Source: Prevotellaceae bacterium (GTDB taxonomy: Bacteria; Bacteroidota; Bacteroidia; Bacteroidales; UBA932). Taken from it: 10,269 bases of DNA. Numbering within the stretch: the first letter of the stretch is position 1; each line of letters opens with the position of its first letter. Shown here in pieces: positions 1 through 5,777 of this stretch. Made by a program: the position numbers and the translations under genes. The notes under the pieces were generated by a model. It was not told the origin of the DNA. It saw only the letters and a list, made by a program, of their open reading frames with translations, and made no database searches. The DNA is taken from NCBI GenBank assembly GCA_031289385.1, contig JAITPP010000049.1, forward strand, positions 1 through 10,269, read 5' to 3'.

Positions 1-1
1 A

Positions 2-82
2 GTTTCGTTTTTGCTGAGAAAATCATCAAATAACAATCCCGAACTACGTTTGGATGTGCCGAATAAAGTAAAAAAAAAATAA
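2..82 (+). CDS. C-terminal end of an unknown protein (partial, runs off the left edge)
   Basis: An open frame enters from the left edge and ends at a TAA at 80-82. It gives 26 residues that read like a protein terminus: a hydrophobic-to-basic start (VSFLLRKSS), then NNNPELRLDVPN and a lysine-rich end (KVKKK). The composition is less AT-biased at the protein level than the spurious frames nearby, and the DNA changes to low-complexity repeats just after the stop. I do not recognise the family, and 26 residues are too few for a functional call. It could be chance. Confidence 0.45.
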   Translation, partial: VSFLLRKSSNNNPELRLDVPNKVKKK

Positions 83-111
83 TGGTTAATGATTAATGAT
101 TAGTGGTTAAT
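82..111. repeat. Degenerate short tandem repeat
   Basis: Imperfect reiterations of ATGGTTAATGATTAATG-like units lie directly after the preceding stop codon. Low-complexity tracts of this kind are common between genes in Bacteroidota. No function is evident. Confidence 0.5.
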
Positions 112-143
112 AGCACTAAATACTAATTTGAAAAAGCATACAG

Positions 144-309
144 ATAAAATCAATTGCTATTTTGACGAACAAAAAAGTCCCGAAAGGACGAAATTTGCAT
201 AACCCCTTGCAAGCGTAGCGTAGCAGGGGGATGAAGAACGCGGCAAGAAGAGTGCGGAGCACAAAAGTAAAATAGAATTGCAATTGCTCACCCGCACGAC
301 TTGTAGAAT
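144..309. repeat. REP/MITE-like element, copy A of a 166-bp direct repeat
   Basis: This stretch is 166 bp and recurs without gaps at 415-580, 271 bp away. By hand count there are 12 mismatches, about 93 percent identity. It contains a short hairpin (GTCC, loop CGAAA, GGAC), then the motif GAAATTTGCATAACC, then a second hairpin formed by CCCCTTGC and GCAGGGGG. Outer ends CAATTGCTATTTT (151-163) and AAAATAGAATTG (269-280) are inverted copies with one extra base, like the terminal repeats of a small non-autonomous element of about 130 bp. No transposase or coding frame is present. The same core motif occurs near 3311. Confidence 0.75.
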
Positions 310-380
310 GAAGAATGAAGAGTTAAGAATGAAGAATTACGAGGCACGCAGATTACGCTGAAAAAACGGATTATGCAGAT
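306..380. repeat. Spacer between the two element copies: GAATGAA tandem tract and CGCAGATTACG-type repeat
   Basis: At 306-339 the bases AATGAAGA are reiterated with small variations. At 345-380 related words such as CGCAGATTACGC and CGGATTATGCAGATT occur. Both resemble degenerate repeats commonly scattered through Bacteroidota intergenic DNA. No gene or RNA is seen here. Confidence 0.5.
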
Positions 381-414
381 TTTTTTGATTAGTGTTGATT
401 TTTAAAGCACTCAT

Positions 415-580
415 ATAAAATCAATTGCTATTTTGACGAACAAAAAAGTCCTGAAGGGACGAAATTTGCATAACCTCTTGCAAGCGTAGCGCAGCTGGGA
501 GATGAAAAACGCAACAAAAAGAGTGCGGAGCACAAAAGTAAAATAGAATTGCAAACGCTCACCCGCACGACTTGTAGAAT
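415..580. repeat. REP/MITE-like element, copy B of a 166-bp direct repeat
   Basis: This is the second ungapped copy of the element at 144-309. Several of its 12 differences fall in the hairpin arms. One pair (C to T at 476 and G to A at 500, relative to copy A) keeps a base pair in one stem register, which suggests selection on folding or an origin from a structured element. The inverted ends are at 422-434 and 540-551. It is not coding. Confidence 0.75.
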
Positions 581-703
581 TGAAAATTAGAAAAAATACA
601 GTATAATTAAATTTAACAATTTATTAGAACTTATTTACATAAAATACAATAATATCATAATTAAAATCAAGAAAAAAGTATAAATTTGATATATTATTTA
701 AAT
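581..703. promoter_or_regulatory. AT-rich upstream region with a TAnnTTTG -7 box (681-688)
   Basis: The octamer TAAATTTG at 681-688 fits the Bacteroidota -7 consensus TAnnTTTG and lies 15 bp before the ATG at 704. No TTTG is seen at the expected -33 position. In DNA this AT-rich the octamer could be chance. If used, transcription would begin only about 9 nt before that ATG. The rest of the stretch shows nothing recognisable. Confidence 0.25.
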
Positions 704-739
704 ATGAAACCTGTCAAAACAAATAAAATATATATATAA

Positions 740-1006
740 TTGATATTAGGTATATTAATATTGATTATCAATATAATACATGTTTATCAATATGTAACTC
801 TATTTTATAATTATCACTTTACTAATATATTATATATTCTTAGATATCCTGATAGAATTGTTTTCATGCAAATAATAATAGGTTTAATTGGAATTTTAAT
901 AGGAATACTATTGATTATCAATAAAATAAATATTAAAAAAACTTTGATGATAGAAATTTGTATGTTATTATTTGCTTTTGGTTTTTCATCAGGTTTTTTA
1001 TATTAA
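740..1006 (+). CDS. Small hydrophobic membrane protein, possibly a gene broken by an in-frame stop
   Basis: The frame opens at a TTG (740) and gives 88 residues with three predicted membrane helices, near residues 1-20, 43-60 and 68-86. I recognise no family. The start is doubtful. An ATG at 704 lies in the same frame and encodes MKPVKTNKIYI, but it is cut off by a TAA at 737-739, immediately before the TTG. Read through that stop, the sequence looks like a normal cytoplasmic lead into the first helix. The gene may therefore be a recent pseudogene of about 100 codons, start at the TTG, or reflect a sequencing error in the TATATATA tract. Its stop overlaps the stop of the convergent chromate transporter gene by 2 bp (shared TTAA at 1003-1006). 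The very high AT content means a chance frame cannot be excluded. Confidence 0.45.
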   Translation: MILGILILIINIIHVYQYVTLFYNYHFTNILYILRYPDRIVFMQIIIGLIGILIGILLIINKINIKKTLMIEICMLLFAFGFSSGFLY

Positions 1007-1536
1007 AACAAAAAATACCCAAATACCCCTGCAAGTATTATTATTTTTATTATTCCTACTTTAAAAAAGTAAGCGAGTATAAATGATATTACGCAAATCA
1101 TAACACTTTTATAATCAGTAAAATTGTTATTATTCATAAGCATTAAGGCTGCGGCGGCAATTAGTCCGATGGCTGCGGGTGTCATCCCTTTTAGTGCGGC
1201 AGAAACGTATTTATTTTTTCTGAAATTAAGAAAGAATCGGCACACAATCAGCATGATAATTATCGAAGGCAGGCAAACGGCGAATGTTGCAACTGCAGAG
1301 CCTAAAATATTTCCACCTGTGGCTGTGTATCCAATGTAAGTTGCGCTGTTTATTGCAATAGGTCCCGGAGTTGATTGCGAAATAGCAATAATATCTGTAA
1401 ATTCCTTTATACTAAGCCATTGGTGATTATCAACAACTTCATATTGAATCATCGACAGCATGGCATAACCGCCTCCAAAACCGAATAATCCGATTTTGAA
1501 AAATGTTATAAACAACTGAATTAAAAGACTTAACAT
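1003..1536 (-). CDS. Chromate transporter family protein, second short-chain subunit
   Basis: This 177-residue integral membrane protein is one half of a CHR-family transporter. The family's paired short forms each carry one domain and are thought to work together. Visible hallmarks are the N-terminal FKIGLFGFGGGYAM segment (about residues 14-26), the QSTPGPIAIN loop (about 54-63), and the later MTPAAIGLIAAAALM helix. Hydrophobic helices fill the rest. Its ATG lies inside the end of the upstream half: the two genes share ATGTTAA, a 7-nt overlap, so translation is probably coupled. Known CHR proteins export chromate, some by proton antiport. In an organism like this the natural substrate is uncertain, so the name denotes family rather than proven chromate export. 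Length is normal for the short-chain type. Confidence 0.9.
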   Translation of the reverse strand: MLSLLIQLFITFFKIGLFGFGGGYAMLSMIQYEVVDNHQWLSIKEFTDIIAISQSTPGPIAINSATYIGYTATGGNILGSAVATFAVCLPSIIIMLIVCRFFLNFRKNKYVSAALKGMTPAAIGLIAAAALMLMNNNNFTDYKSVMICVISFILAYFFKVGIIKIIILAGVFGYFLF

Positions 1537-2072
1537 TGTTTTGAAATAAAAGTATTATATATAATTGAACATATTCCTGCAATCACTATCACAATCACGG
1601 GCGAAATGCCTAACAACCAAACTGCTATCGCCGACATGACAGTAATAATAATTACATTTATTTTGAAACCTTTGTTTTTCAACATATTAACCACAGGCAC
1701 AGCAATAAGAGCCACTACTGCCGGACGTATTCCGCAAAAAATACGCTCGATGGTTTCGTTATTTTCTATTGCGGTAAAAAATATTGCAACAAGCAAAATA
1801 ATTGTAAACGAAGGTATTACAGTTCCCAAAACAGTGGCAAGCATACCTTTTGTTCCATGTATTTTGTATCCTACAAAAACGGCTGTATTTATTGCGATAG
1901 CACCCGGCGCAGATTGTGCAAGAGTAAGCATTTCGGTAAATTCATCATTGTTTATCCATTTTCGTTTGCTAACTACCTCTTTTTCAATCAACGGAATCAT
2001 AACATATCCGCCGCCGAGCGTAAACATTCCTATTTTAAAAAATGATATAAATAATTCAAAATATTTTTTCAT
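1530..2072 (-). CDS. Chromate transporter family protein, first short-chain subunit
   Basis: This 180-residue CHR-family half-transporter is paralogous to the gene that overlaps its 3' end. It shows the FKIGMFTLGGGYVMIPL segment near residues 13-29, AQSAPGAIAIN near 52-62, and the IRPAVVALIAVPVV helix near 115-128, plus several other hydrophobic helices. I place the start at ATG 2072. A TTG one codon upstream (2075) is possible but less likely. The stop of pyrD is 14 bp upstream on the same strand, so the pair appears to be cotranscribed with pyrD. The two halves differ at the first motif (TLGGGYVM here, GFGGGYAM in the partner) and in the loop (QSAPGA against QSTPGP). That suggests division of roles within a heterodimer, which is inference. 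Confidence 0.9.
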   Translation of the reverse strand: MKKYFELFISFFKIGMFTLGGGYVMIPLIEKEVVSKRKWINNDEFTEMLTLAQSAPGAIAINTAVFVGYKIHGTKGMLATVLGTVIPSFTIILLVAIFFTAIENNETIERIFCGIRPAVVALIAVPVVNMLKNKGFKINVIIITVMSAIAVWLLGISPVIVIVIAGICSIIYNTFISKQC

Positions 2073-2086
2073 CAAAATCGAATTTT

Positions 2087-3148
2087 CTAAATAATTTCGC
2101 CGTGTTTATTTGTTTGCGTTTGTTTTGATATTCTTTTATTTATGCGTTTTACAAAATTAGGTCCGTTATAAATAAAACCTGTGTAAATTTGCACTAATCG
2201 CGCACCTGCTTCAAGCATATTTATTGCGTCATCCTCAGTCATAATTCCGCCTACGCCGATAATCGGCAAATCGCCATCGGTTTTTTTGCTTATATACGAA
2301 ATGATTTCTAATGAGCGTTTTGTGAGAGGCTCGCCGCTTAAACCGCCATTGCCTGCCCGCTGCACTTCTTTTTTAGAAGTTTTAATATTTTCGCGGGATG
2401 TTGTTGTATTTGTTGCTACAACGCCATCCATGCCTATTGTGCGGATAATATCAAGTATTTCATCAATTTGTTCAAAACTTAAATCGGGAGATATTTTTAT
2501 TAGCATTGGTTTGTAAATATCTCTGTATCTGCGAAATTCGGTAAGTTGAGTGAGCAGTTTTGTAAGACATTCGCCTGTTTGCAAATTTTGTAAGTCGCTG
2601 ACATTCGGACAACTTATGTTTATTACAAAATAATCGACATAATTATACAGTTTAGATATTGTTTTTTCGTATTCGATTGGCGCATTTTCGTTGTGGATAT
2701 CAGTATTTTTGCCGATATTTCCGCCGATAATTAAATTACGCCTGCGTTTTTTTCGCAGATTTTCAACCGCATTATCAACTCCGTTGTTATTAAATCCCAT
2801 ACGATTGATAATTGCTTTATCGCGTAAAAGTCTGAATAATCGTGGTTTATCATTTCCTTTTTGAGCATTTCGCGTAACCGTTCCAATTTCTACAAATCCT
2901 ACGCCTAAATCGGATAATTCGTTGTAAATTTCGGCGTTTTTGTCGAAACCGGCAGCGATGCCCACAGGATTTTTGAAATTAAGTCCAATAACTTTACGTT
3001 CGAGTTTTGGCGATTTTACTACGTAAATCAACCGCAACAACACATTGAAAAAAGGAATATATTTAGTTATTTTTAATAAACTAACAGTAAGATTATGAAT
3101 CCTTTCGGGATTAAACATAAACAATATAACGCGCAATAATTTATACAT
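2087..3148 (-). CDS. pyrD: Dihydroorotate dehydrogenase, class 2-like (membrane-associated, quinone type)
   Basis: PyrD oxidises dihydroorotate to orotate, the fourth step of pyrimidine synthesis. Its 353 residues match class 2 enzymes, including an N-terminal extension of about 45 residues with hydrophobic helices (MYKLLRVILFMF and the NVLLRLIYVV segment) that in class 2 enzymes docks on the membrane and admits quinone. FMN and substrate motifs appear in order: NPVGIAAGFDKNAE (60-73), FVEIGTVT (85-92), INRMGFNNNG (114-123), NISCPNV (177-183), LIKISPD (216-222), TNTT (246-249), GGLSGEPL (268-275), GVGG (298-301) and YTGFIYNGP (322-330). The odd point is Cys180 (codon TGT at 2609-2611). Class 2 enzymes have serine at this catalytic-base position and class 1 enzymes have cysteine. 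The gene leads an apparent operon with the two chromate transporter halves. The start is ATG at 3148. Confidence 0.95.
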   Translation of the reverse strand: MYKLLRVILFMFNPERIHNLTVSLLKITKYIPFFNVLLRLIYVVKSPKLERKVIGLNFKNPVGIAAGFDKNAEIYNELSDLGVGFVEIGTVTRNAQKGNDKPRLFRLLRDKAIINRMGFNNNGVDNAVENLRKKRRRNLIIGGNIGKNTDIHNENAPIEYEKTISKLYNYVDYFVINISCPNVSDLQNLQTGECLTKLLTQLTEFRRYRDIYKPMLIKISPDLSFEQIDEILDIIRTIGMDGVVATNTTTSRENIKTSKKEVQRAGNGGLSGEPLTKRSLEIISYISKKTDGDLPIIGVGGIMTEDDAINMLEAGARLVQIYTGFIYNGPNFVKRINKRISKQTQTNKHGEII

Positions 3149-3170
3149 AATACAATTTTTATTTACAATA

Positions 3171-3178
3171 CAAAATTA
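3171..3178 (-). promoter_or_regulatory. Candidate -7 promoter box for pyrD
   Basis: On the minus strand this reads TAATTTTG, a match to the Bacteroidota -7 consensus TAnnTTTG, 22 bp upstream of the pyrD ATG. A TTTG at the normal -33 distance is not visible. Such a box can occur by chance in AT-rich DNA. Confidence 0.35.
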
Positions 3179-3310
3179 GTCAAAAAGTTTGTAATTTTAT
3201 TATACTGCATTAAATGTTTGCTCAATTTTTTGATTTTATTTCGTTATTATCTGTTATTGTTAAATTTATCGGTGTGTTTTTGGCTAAAACTTTTTTTGAG
3301 ATTCTATTCC

Positions 3311-3507
3311 GCTTGAAAGGTGAAATCTGCATAACCTCAGGAAGGCATCAGCCACAATCTGCGGGAGTAAATGCCATACGATAATTACTGCCTGAAAGGA
3401 AGAATTTTTGCACAAGTCCTGTCTTTCAGACAGTTGGTCGCATTATCATTTTTTCCACAGGCTACGCTGTCGCTTACCTGCGGTTATGAAGATGTTGCCT
3501 TTCAGGC
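3311..3507. repeat. REP-like cluster with two units in inverted orientation
   Basis: A 35-bp unit at 3311-3345 (beginning GCTTGAAAGG and containing GCATAACC) is repeated in inverted orientation at 3473-3507. By hand alignment 27 of 35 positions are identical. A third, partial unit starts GCCTGAAAGG at 3390 and forms a perfect 11-bp inverted repeat with CCTTTCAGGCA at 3498-3508. A further hairpin, CTGTCT-TTC-AGACAG, lies at 3419-3433. The GAAAGG...GAAATYTGCATAACC core is shared with the elements at 144-309 and 415-580, so this is a dispersed family. GC content is well above the flanks. Confidence 0.7.
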
Positions 3508-3576
3508 AAAACCGACAAACAATTTATTTTGCAAAAAATAGCACCTTAAAAAAGTTTTAGCCCTTTTTTTAACAAT

Positions 3577-3607
3577 TTTGATATTTAATAAAAAAGTATT
3601 TTCTTTG
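3577..3607 (+). promoter_or_regulatory. Candidate Bacteroidota-type promoter for the DUF1444-like gene
   Basis: TTTG at 3577-3580 is followed after exactly 19 bp by TTTCTTTG at 3600-3607. This fits the TTTG-N19-TAnnTTTG layout with one mismatch in the -7 box. It lies 60 bp before the ATG at 3668 and downstream of the REP-like cluster. Confidence 0.4.
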
Positions 3608-3667
3608 TATAAAAAATTATATGTCATATGTAATAAAATAACTGAATAATAACTAAAATATAAAATT

Positions 3668-4294
3668 ATGGATTTTTTTAAAAGAATTATGGGAAAAGGA
3701 AATGCTGAATCTGATAAAAGAACAAATCAGGAGATTGAGCAAATTAAATCAGGAGAAATAAAAATGATTTACCCTATTTTAAAATCGGGTGATTGGATTG
3801 GAATTAATGCAGGGTGTATTAGACAAACATTATTTGGAACACAAGAGCATCCTGAACTTGTTGTTACATTTGGATATGATGCACCTACAAATTTTATATT
3901 TTTAAATAATTTAGAAGGAAAAGATATTCAAAAAGTTATTAATGAGGCTTATGATAATTTAGAAAATTACCATCAAGATTTTGAAATTTCAAAATCATTA
4001 AATAATAAAGTATTGTTGGCTTCGGGACAAGATTTTAGTAGCGAAAAAATTTTATGTAAAAGTCACATGATGAAAGCACATAAACTTTTAAAATCGAAAG
4101 AATTATTTGTTTCAATACCGAGAAGACGTTGTATGATGATAACATCCAGACAGGCAGATAAAAAATTACTGAATACCTTTTTATACCTTCATAATGATGT
4201 ATGGAAAGATGATTCATACGGAAATGCGCCAATAATAAATGCGTTATTTGTTGTAATTGATGGCGTAATTGATGGGCTTGTTTCTCTGAAATAA
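3668..4294 (+). CDS. Hypothetical protein, resembles DUF1444 (YtpQ-like)
   Basis: This 208-residue protein has no signal peptide or membrane helix, so it is probably cytoplasmic. A charged N-terminus (MDFFKRIMGKGNAESDK, then a glutamate/lysine-rich stretch to about residue 33) precedes a compact alpha/beta region. The second half has the order LLASGQDFSSEKIL, LLKSKELFVSIPRRRCMMITS, then NAPIINALFVVIDGVIDGLVSL at the end. That order reminds me of DUF1444 proteins, which have a DGYDAS-like segment, a LLVAVP-like strand and an ALPFLYENG-like end. This is recognition from memory and may be wrong; the biochemical role of that family is not established. There is no Shine-Dalgarno sequence. The leader AATAATAACTAAAA (3645-3658) recurs before the next gene, which starts 85 bp downstream on the same strand. 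The two may be transcribed together. Confidence 0.7.
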   Translation: MDFFKRIMGKGNAESDKRTNQEIEQIKSGEIKMIYPILKSGDWIGINAGCIRQTLFGTQEHPELVVTFGYDAPTNFIFLNNLEGKDIQKVINEAYDNLENYHQDFEISKSLNNKVLLASGQDFSSEKILCKSHMMKAHKLLKSKELFVSIPRRRCMMITSRQADKKLLNTFLYLHNDVWKDDSYGNAPIINALFVVIDGVIDGLVSLK

Positions 4295-4379
4295 GTAATT
4301 ACATAGTAATATTATACGTTATAAATTATGACTATTTGATAACAAAAATATTAGAAATAATAACTAAAAAAAATCAGCA

Positions 4380-4943
4380 ATGGACATTAAAGAAATATTA
4401 GAGCAAAAAACAGATAAAGAACTAACCGCAATTACAGGAGAAGATAGATTTAAATATGTTGACGAGATTGTATTTGTTGCAGAACAGATACTTATGGAAA
4501 GGAATGTTCTTACTTTCGCACCCGAAAACAAAAATGTAGTTGAGTTGCATAAACAGGAAGCAAAAAAAACGAAAAAAGAAACAAAATTAACAGGATTTGC
4601 CGTTGCGCCACTTGTAGTCGGACTGATATTTGCATCTCTTGCCTTTGTGGAAATTCCAATTAATCTTTCTTATGATGATACTTTAATTGTTATGGTACTG
4701 ATTAATATTGTAGTACGTATTATTGTTTTAATATGGATTTACACCGAAATTAACAGATATAATATAAAATATCAATTTATATGGATGCTTTTAGGGCTTG
4801 TATTTGGAGGCTGGGCATTGGTTGTTTTTAGTTTTGCTTTGAGTTATCGCCCGATACCTGAAGATGACGACGATGACAATTATTATCCTGCTGATGAAGA
4901 TAATTATTCCAATTATATTGAAACAGAATCGGATACAGAGTAA
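4380..4943 (+). CDS. Hypothetical three-helix membrane protein with an acidic C-terminal tail
   Basis: This 187-residue protein has a soluble helical N-terminus: MDIKEILEQKTDKELTAI, then a segment with the pattern YVDEIVFVAEQILMERNV at residues 26-43. It resembles the short E/A-rich helix found at the start of many Bacteroidota membrane proteins. A basic stretch (KKTKKETK, 62-69) leads to helices near 71-93, 102-121 and 132-154. The final 28 residues are highly acidic and tyrosine-rich (EDDDDDNYY and beyond). By the positive-inside rule the N-terminus is probably cytoplasmic, which would put the tail outside, but this is only a prediction. I do not recognise a family. It is convergent with the XRE regulator gene, whose stop is 28 bp away. 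Confidence 0.75.
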   Translation: MDIKEILEQKTDKELTAITGEDRFKYVDEIVFVAEQILMERNVLTFAPENKNVVELHKQEAKKTKKETKLTGFAVAPLVVGLIFASLAFVEIPINLSYDDTLIVMVLINIVVRIIVLIWIYTEINRYNIKYQFIWMLLGLVFGGWALVVFSFALSYRPIPEDDDDDNYYPADEDNYSNYIETESDTE

Positions 4944-4971
4944 TTTATTTCAGTATTATTCAAAAAATGCG

Positions 4972-5442
4972 CTATTGCGGACAATAAAATTCAAAAGTTT
5001 TGTCGGAATAGCAGATAATTATACGTTCAACTTCGCGGCGTGTACTGCTTTTAGTTTCCGTTTCGGGCAAAATATTATTTTTTTGTGATAAAATTTCGGT
5101 TCTAATGTCTGCCGTTTCTATTTTAAGGTTATCTTGTTTATAATCATTTGTTTGTTTGTCGTCAATTTCTATATTCGGCGCAAATAAACTATCATTTTTA
5201 TCTGTAAAAATCGTTTGGCTGTTTATTTCGCTGTCTTTATATATGTTTCCGTAACCCGTAATAAGCCATTCGACATTGAGTTTCGGAAAGGCTTTAAGCA
5301 TTTTTTGAATAAAATCTAAGCTGGGTTTATTGCGCTCAGAAATTATATGCGAAATATTTGCAGGCTGTACGCCTATAATATCTGCAAATCGTGCCGGCGA
5401 TAATTTTTCGGCATTTAGAAAAGTTACAATTCTGTCTTTCAT
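4972..5442 (-). CDS. XRE/Cro-family helix-turn-helix transcriptional regulator
   Basis: This 156-residue DNA-binding protein has a typical N-terminal Cro/C1-type domain at residues 2-60. Helices 2 and 3 are in SPARFADIIGVQPANISHIISERNKP (split as SPARFADIIG and VQPANISHIISERNKP), followed by SLDFIQKMLKAFPKLNVEWLITG. A polar linker (about 70-135) leads to a short conserved-looking end, REVERIIICYSDKTFEFY. Homologues with this layout are common in Bacteroidota as stand-alone regulators; their targets are mostly unknown to me. It has no phage-repressor peptidase domain, since no S24 Ser-Lys region is seen. The region upstream carries three palindromes at 24-bp intervals that contain the likely -7 box, so autoregulation is plausible. 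The start is ATG at 5442, 38 bp from the first palindrome. Confidence 0.9.
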   Translation of the reverse strand: MKDRIVTFLNAEKLSPARFADIIGVQPANISHIISERNKPSLDFIQKMLKAFPKLNVEWLITGYGNIYKDSEINSQTIFTDKNDSLFAPNIEIDDKQTNDYKQDNLKIETADIRTEILSQKNNILPETETKSSTRREVERIIICYSDKTFEFYCPQ

Positions 5443-5480
5443 AACATCAAAATTTATGTAAAATAAGAAAATAATTAATG

Positions 5481-5542
5481 TTACAAATGTAAATAAAATT
5501 TATTAAACAAATGTAAAGTAAATATTATTTACAAATGTAAAT
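5481..5542 (-). promoter_or_regulatory. Triple operator array, 24-bp period, overlapping the regulator's promoter
   Basis: Three sites with core ACAAATGTAA begin at 5481, 5505 and 5529, exactly 24 bp apart. Site 1 is TTACAAATGTAA and site 3 is ATTTACAAATGTAAAT, with 7-bp arms around AA. Site 2 has two mismatches in its left arm (AAACAAATGTAA). On the minus strand each contains TACATTTG, a match to the -7 consensus TAnnTTTG; the one at 5484-5491 is suitably placed to start transcription about 35 nt before the ATG. A repressor bound here would block its own promoter. That the XRE protein is the ligand is inference. Confidence 0.6.
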
Positions 5543-5596
5543 AGCATTAATTATTATATGCAATTTTTGCCAATAAATACATTCAATTTATTGTAG

Positions 5597-5613
5597 ATTT
5601 ACTTCAAGTAAAT
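5597..5613. promoter_or_regulatory. Perfect 8-bp palindrome related to the operator family
   Basis: ATTTACTT-C-AAGTAAAT is a perfect inverted repeat with a single-base centre. Its outer arms ATTTAC/GTAAAT match those of the operator sites, but the centre is one base longer. It could be a variant site or an unrelated palindrome in AT-rich DNA. Confidence 0.3.
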
Positions 5614-5777
5614 TCTGTAATTATCTCATTTTAATATAAATAATTGCTAAAAATACGCTTAAAACGACTTGAAAATACTATTTATACCACAAAAACTTAA
5701 AAAGTGGTTGTAAATTTTATTTAAATCAATATATATAAAGTGCTGGTAATATGATAATAATGTATTAAAAACGGGTT

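Larger units (their letters stand above)
3149..3667. other. Divergent intergenic region between pyrD and the DUF1444-like gene
   Basis: This 519-bp gap contains a pyrD -7 box near one end, a promoter candidate for the rightward gene near the other, and a GC-richer block of REP-like repeats (3311-3507) in the middle. I see no coding frame or structured RNA gene beyond the repeat hairpins. Confidence 0.6.

Noticed and set aside
144..580. Insertion sequence or riboswitch in the repeat cluster
   Set aside because: No transposase frame lies within or between the copies, and the hairpins match no riboswitch core I recognise. A REP/MITE-like element is the simplest reading.
1606..2094. 162-codon rightward frame opposite the first chromate transporter half
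   Set aside because: It is antisense to a gene with clear family motifs, and its protein shows no coherent domain.
4944..4971. Bidirectional terminator between the convergent genes
   Set aside because: The 28-bp gap contains no inverted repeat with a T-run.
4864..5088. 74-codon rightward frame across the convergent junction
   Set aside because: It overlaps the end of the acidic-tail protein in another frame and the antisense of the XRE regulator; the product is low complexity.
5481..5552. CRISPR-like array from the regularly spaced repeats
   Set aside because: The period is only 24 bp, the repeat is a short palindrome, there are only three units and no cas gene is nearby. A binding-site array fits better.
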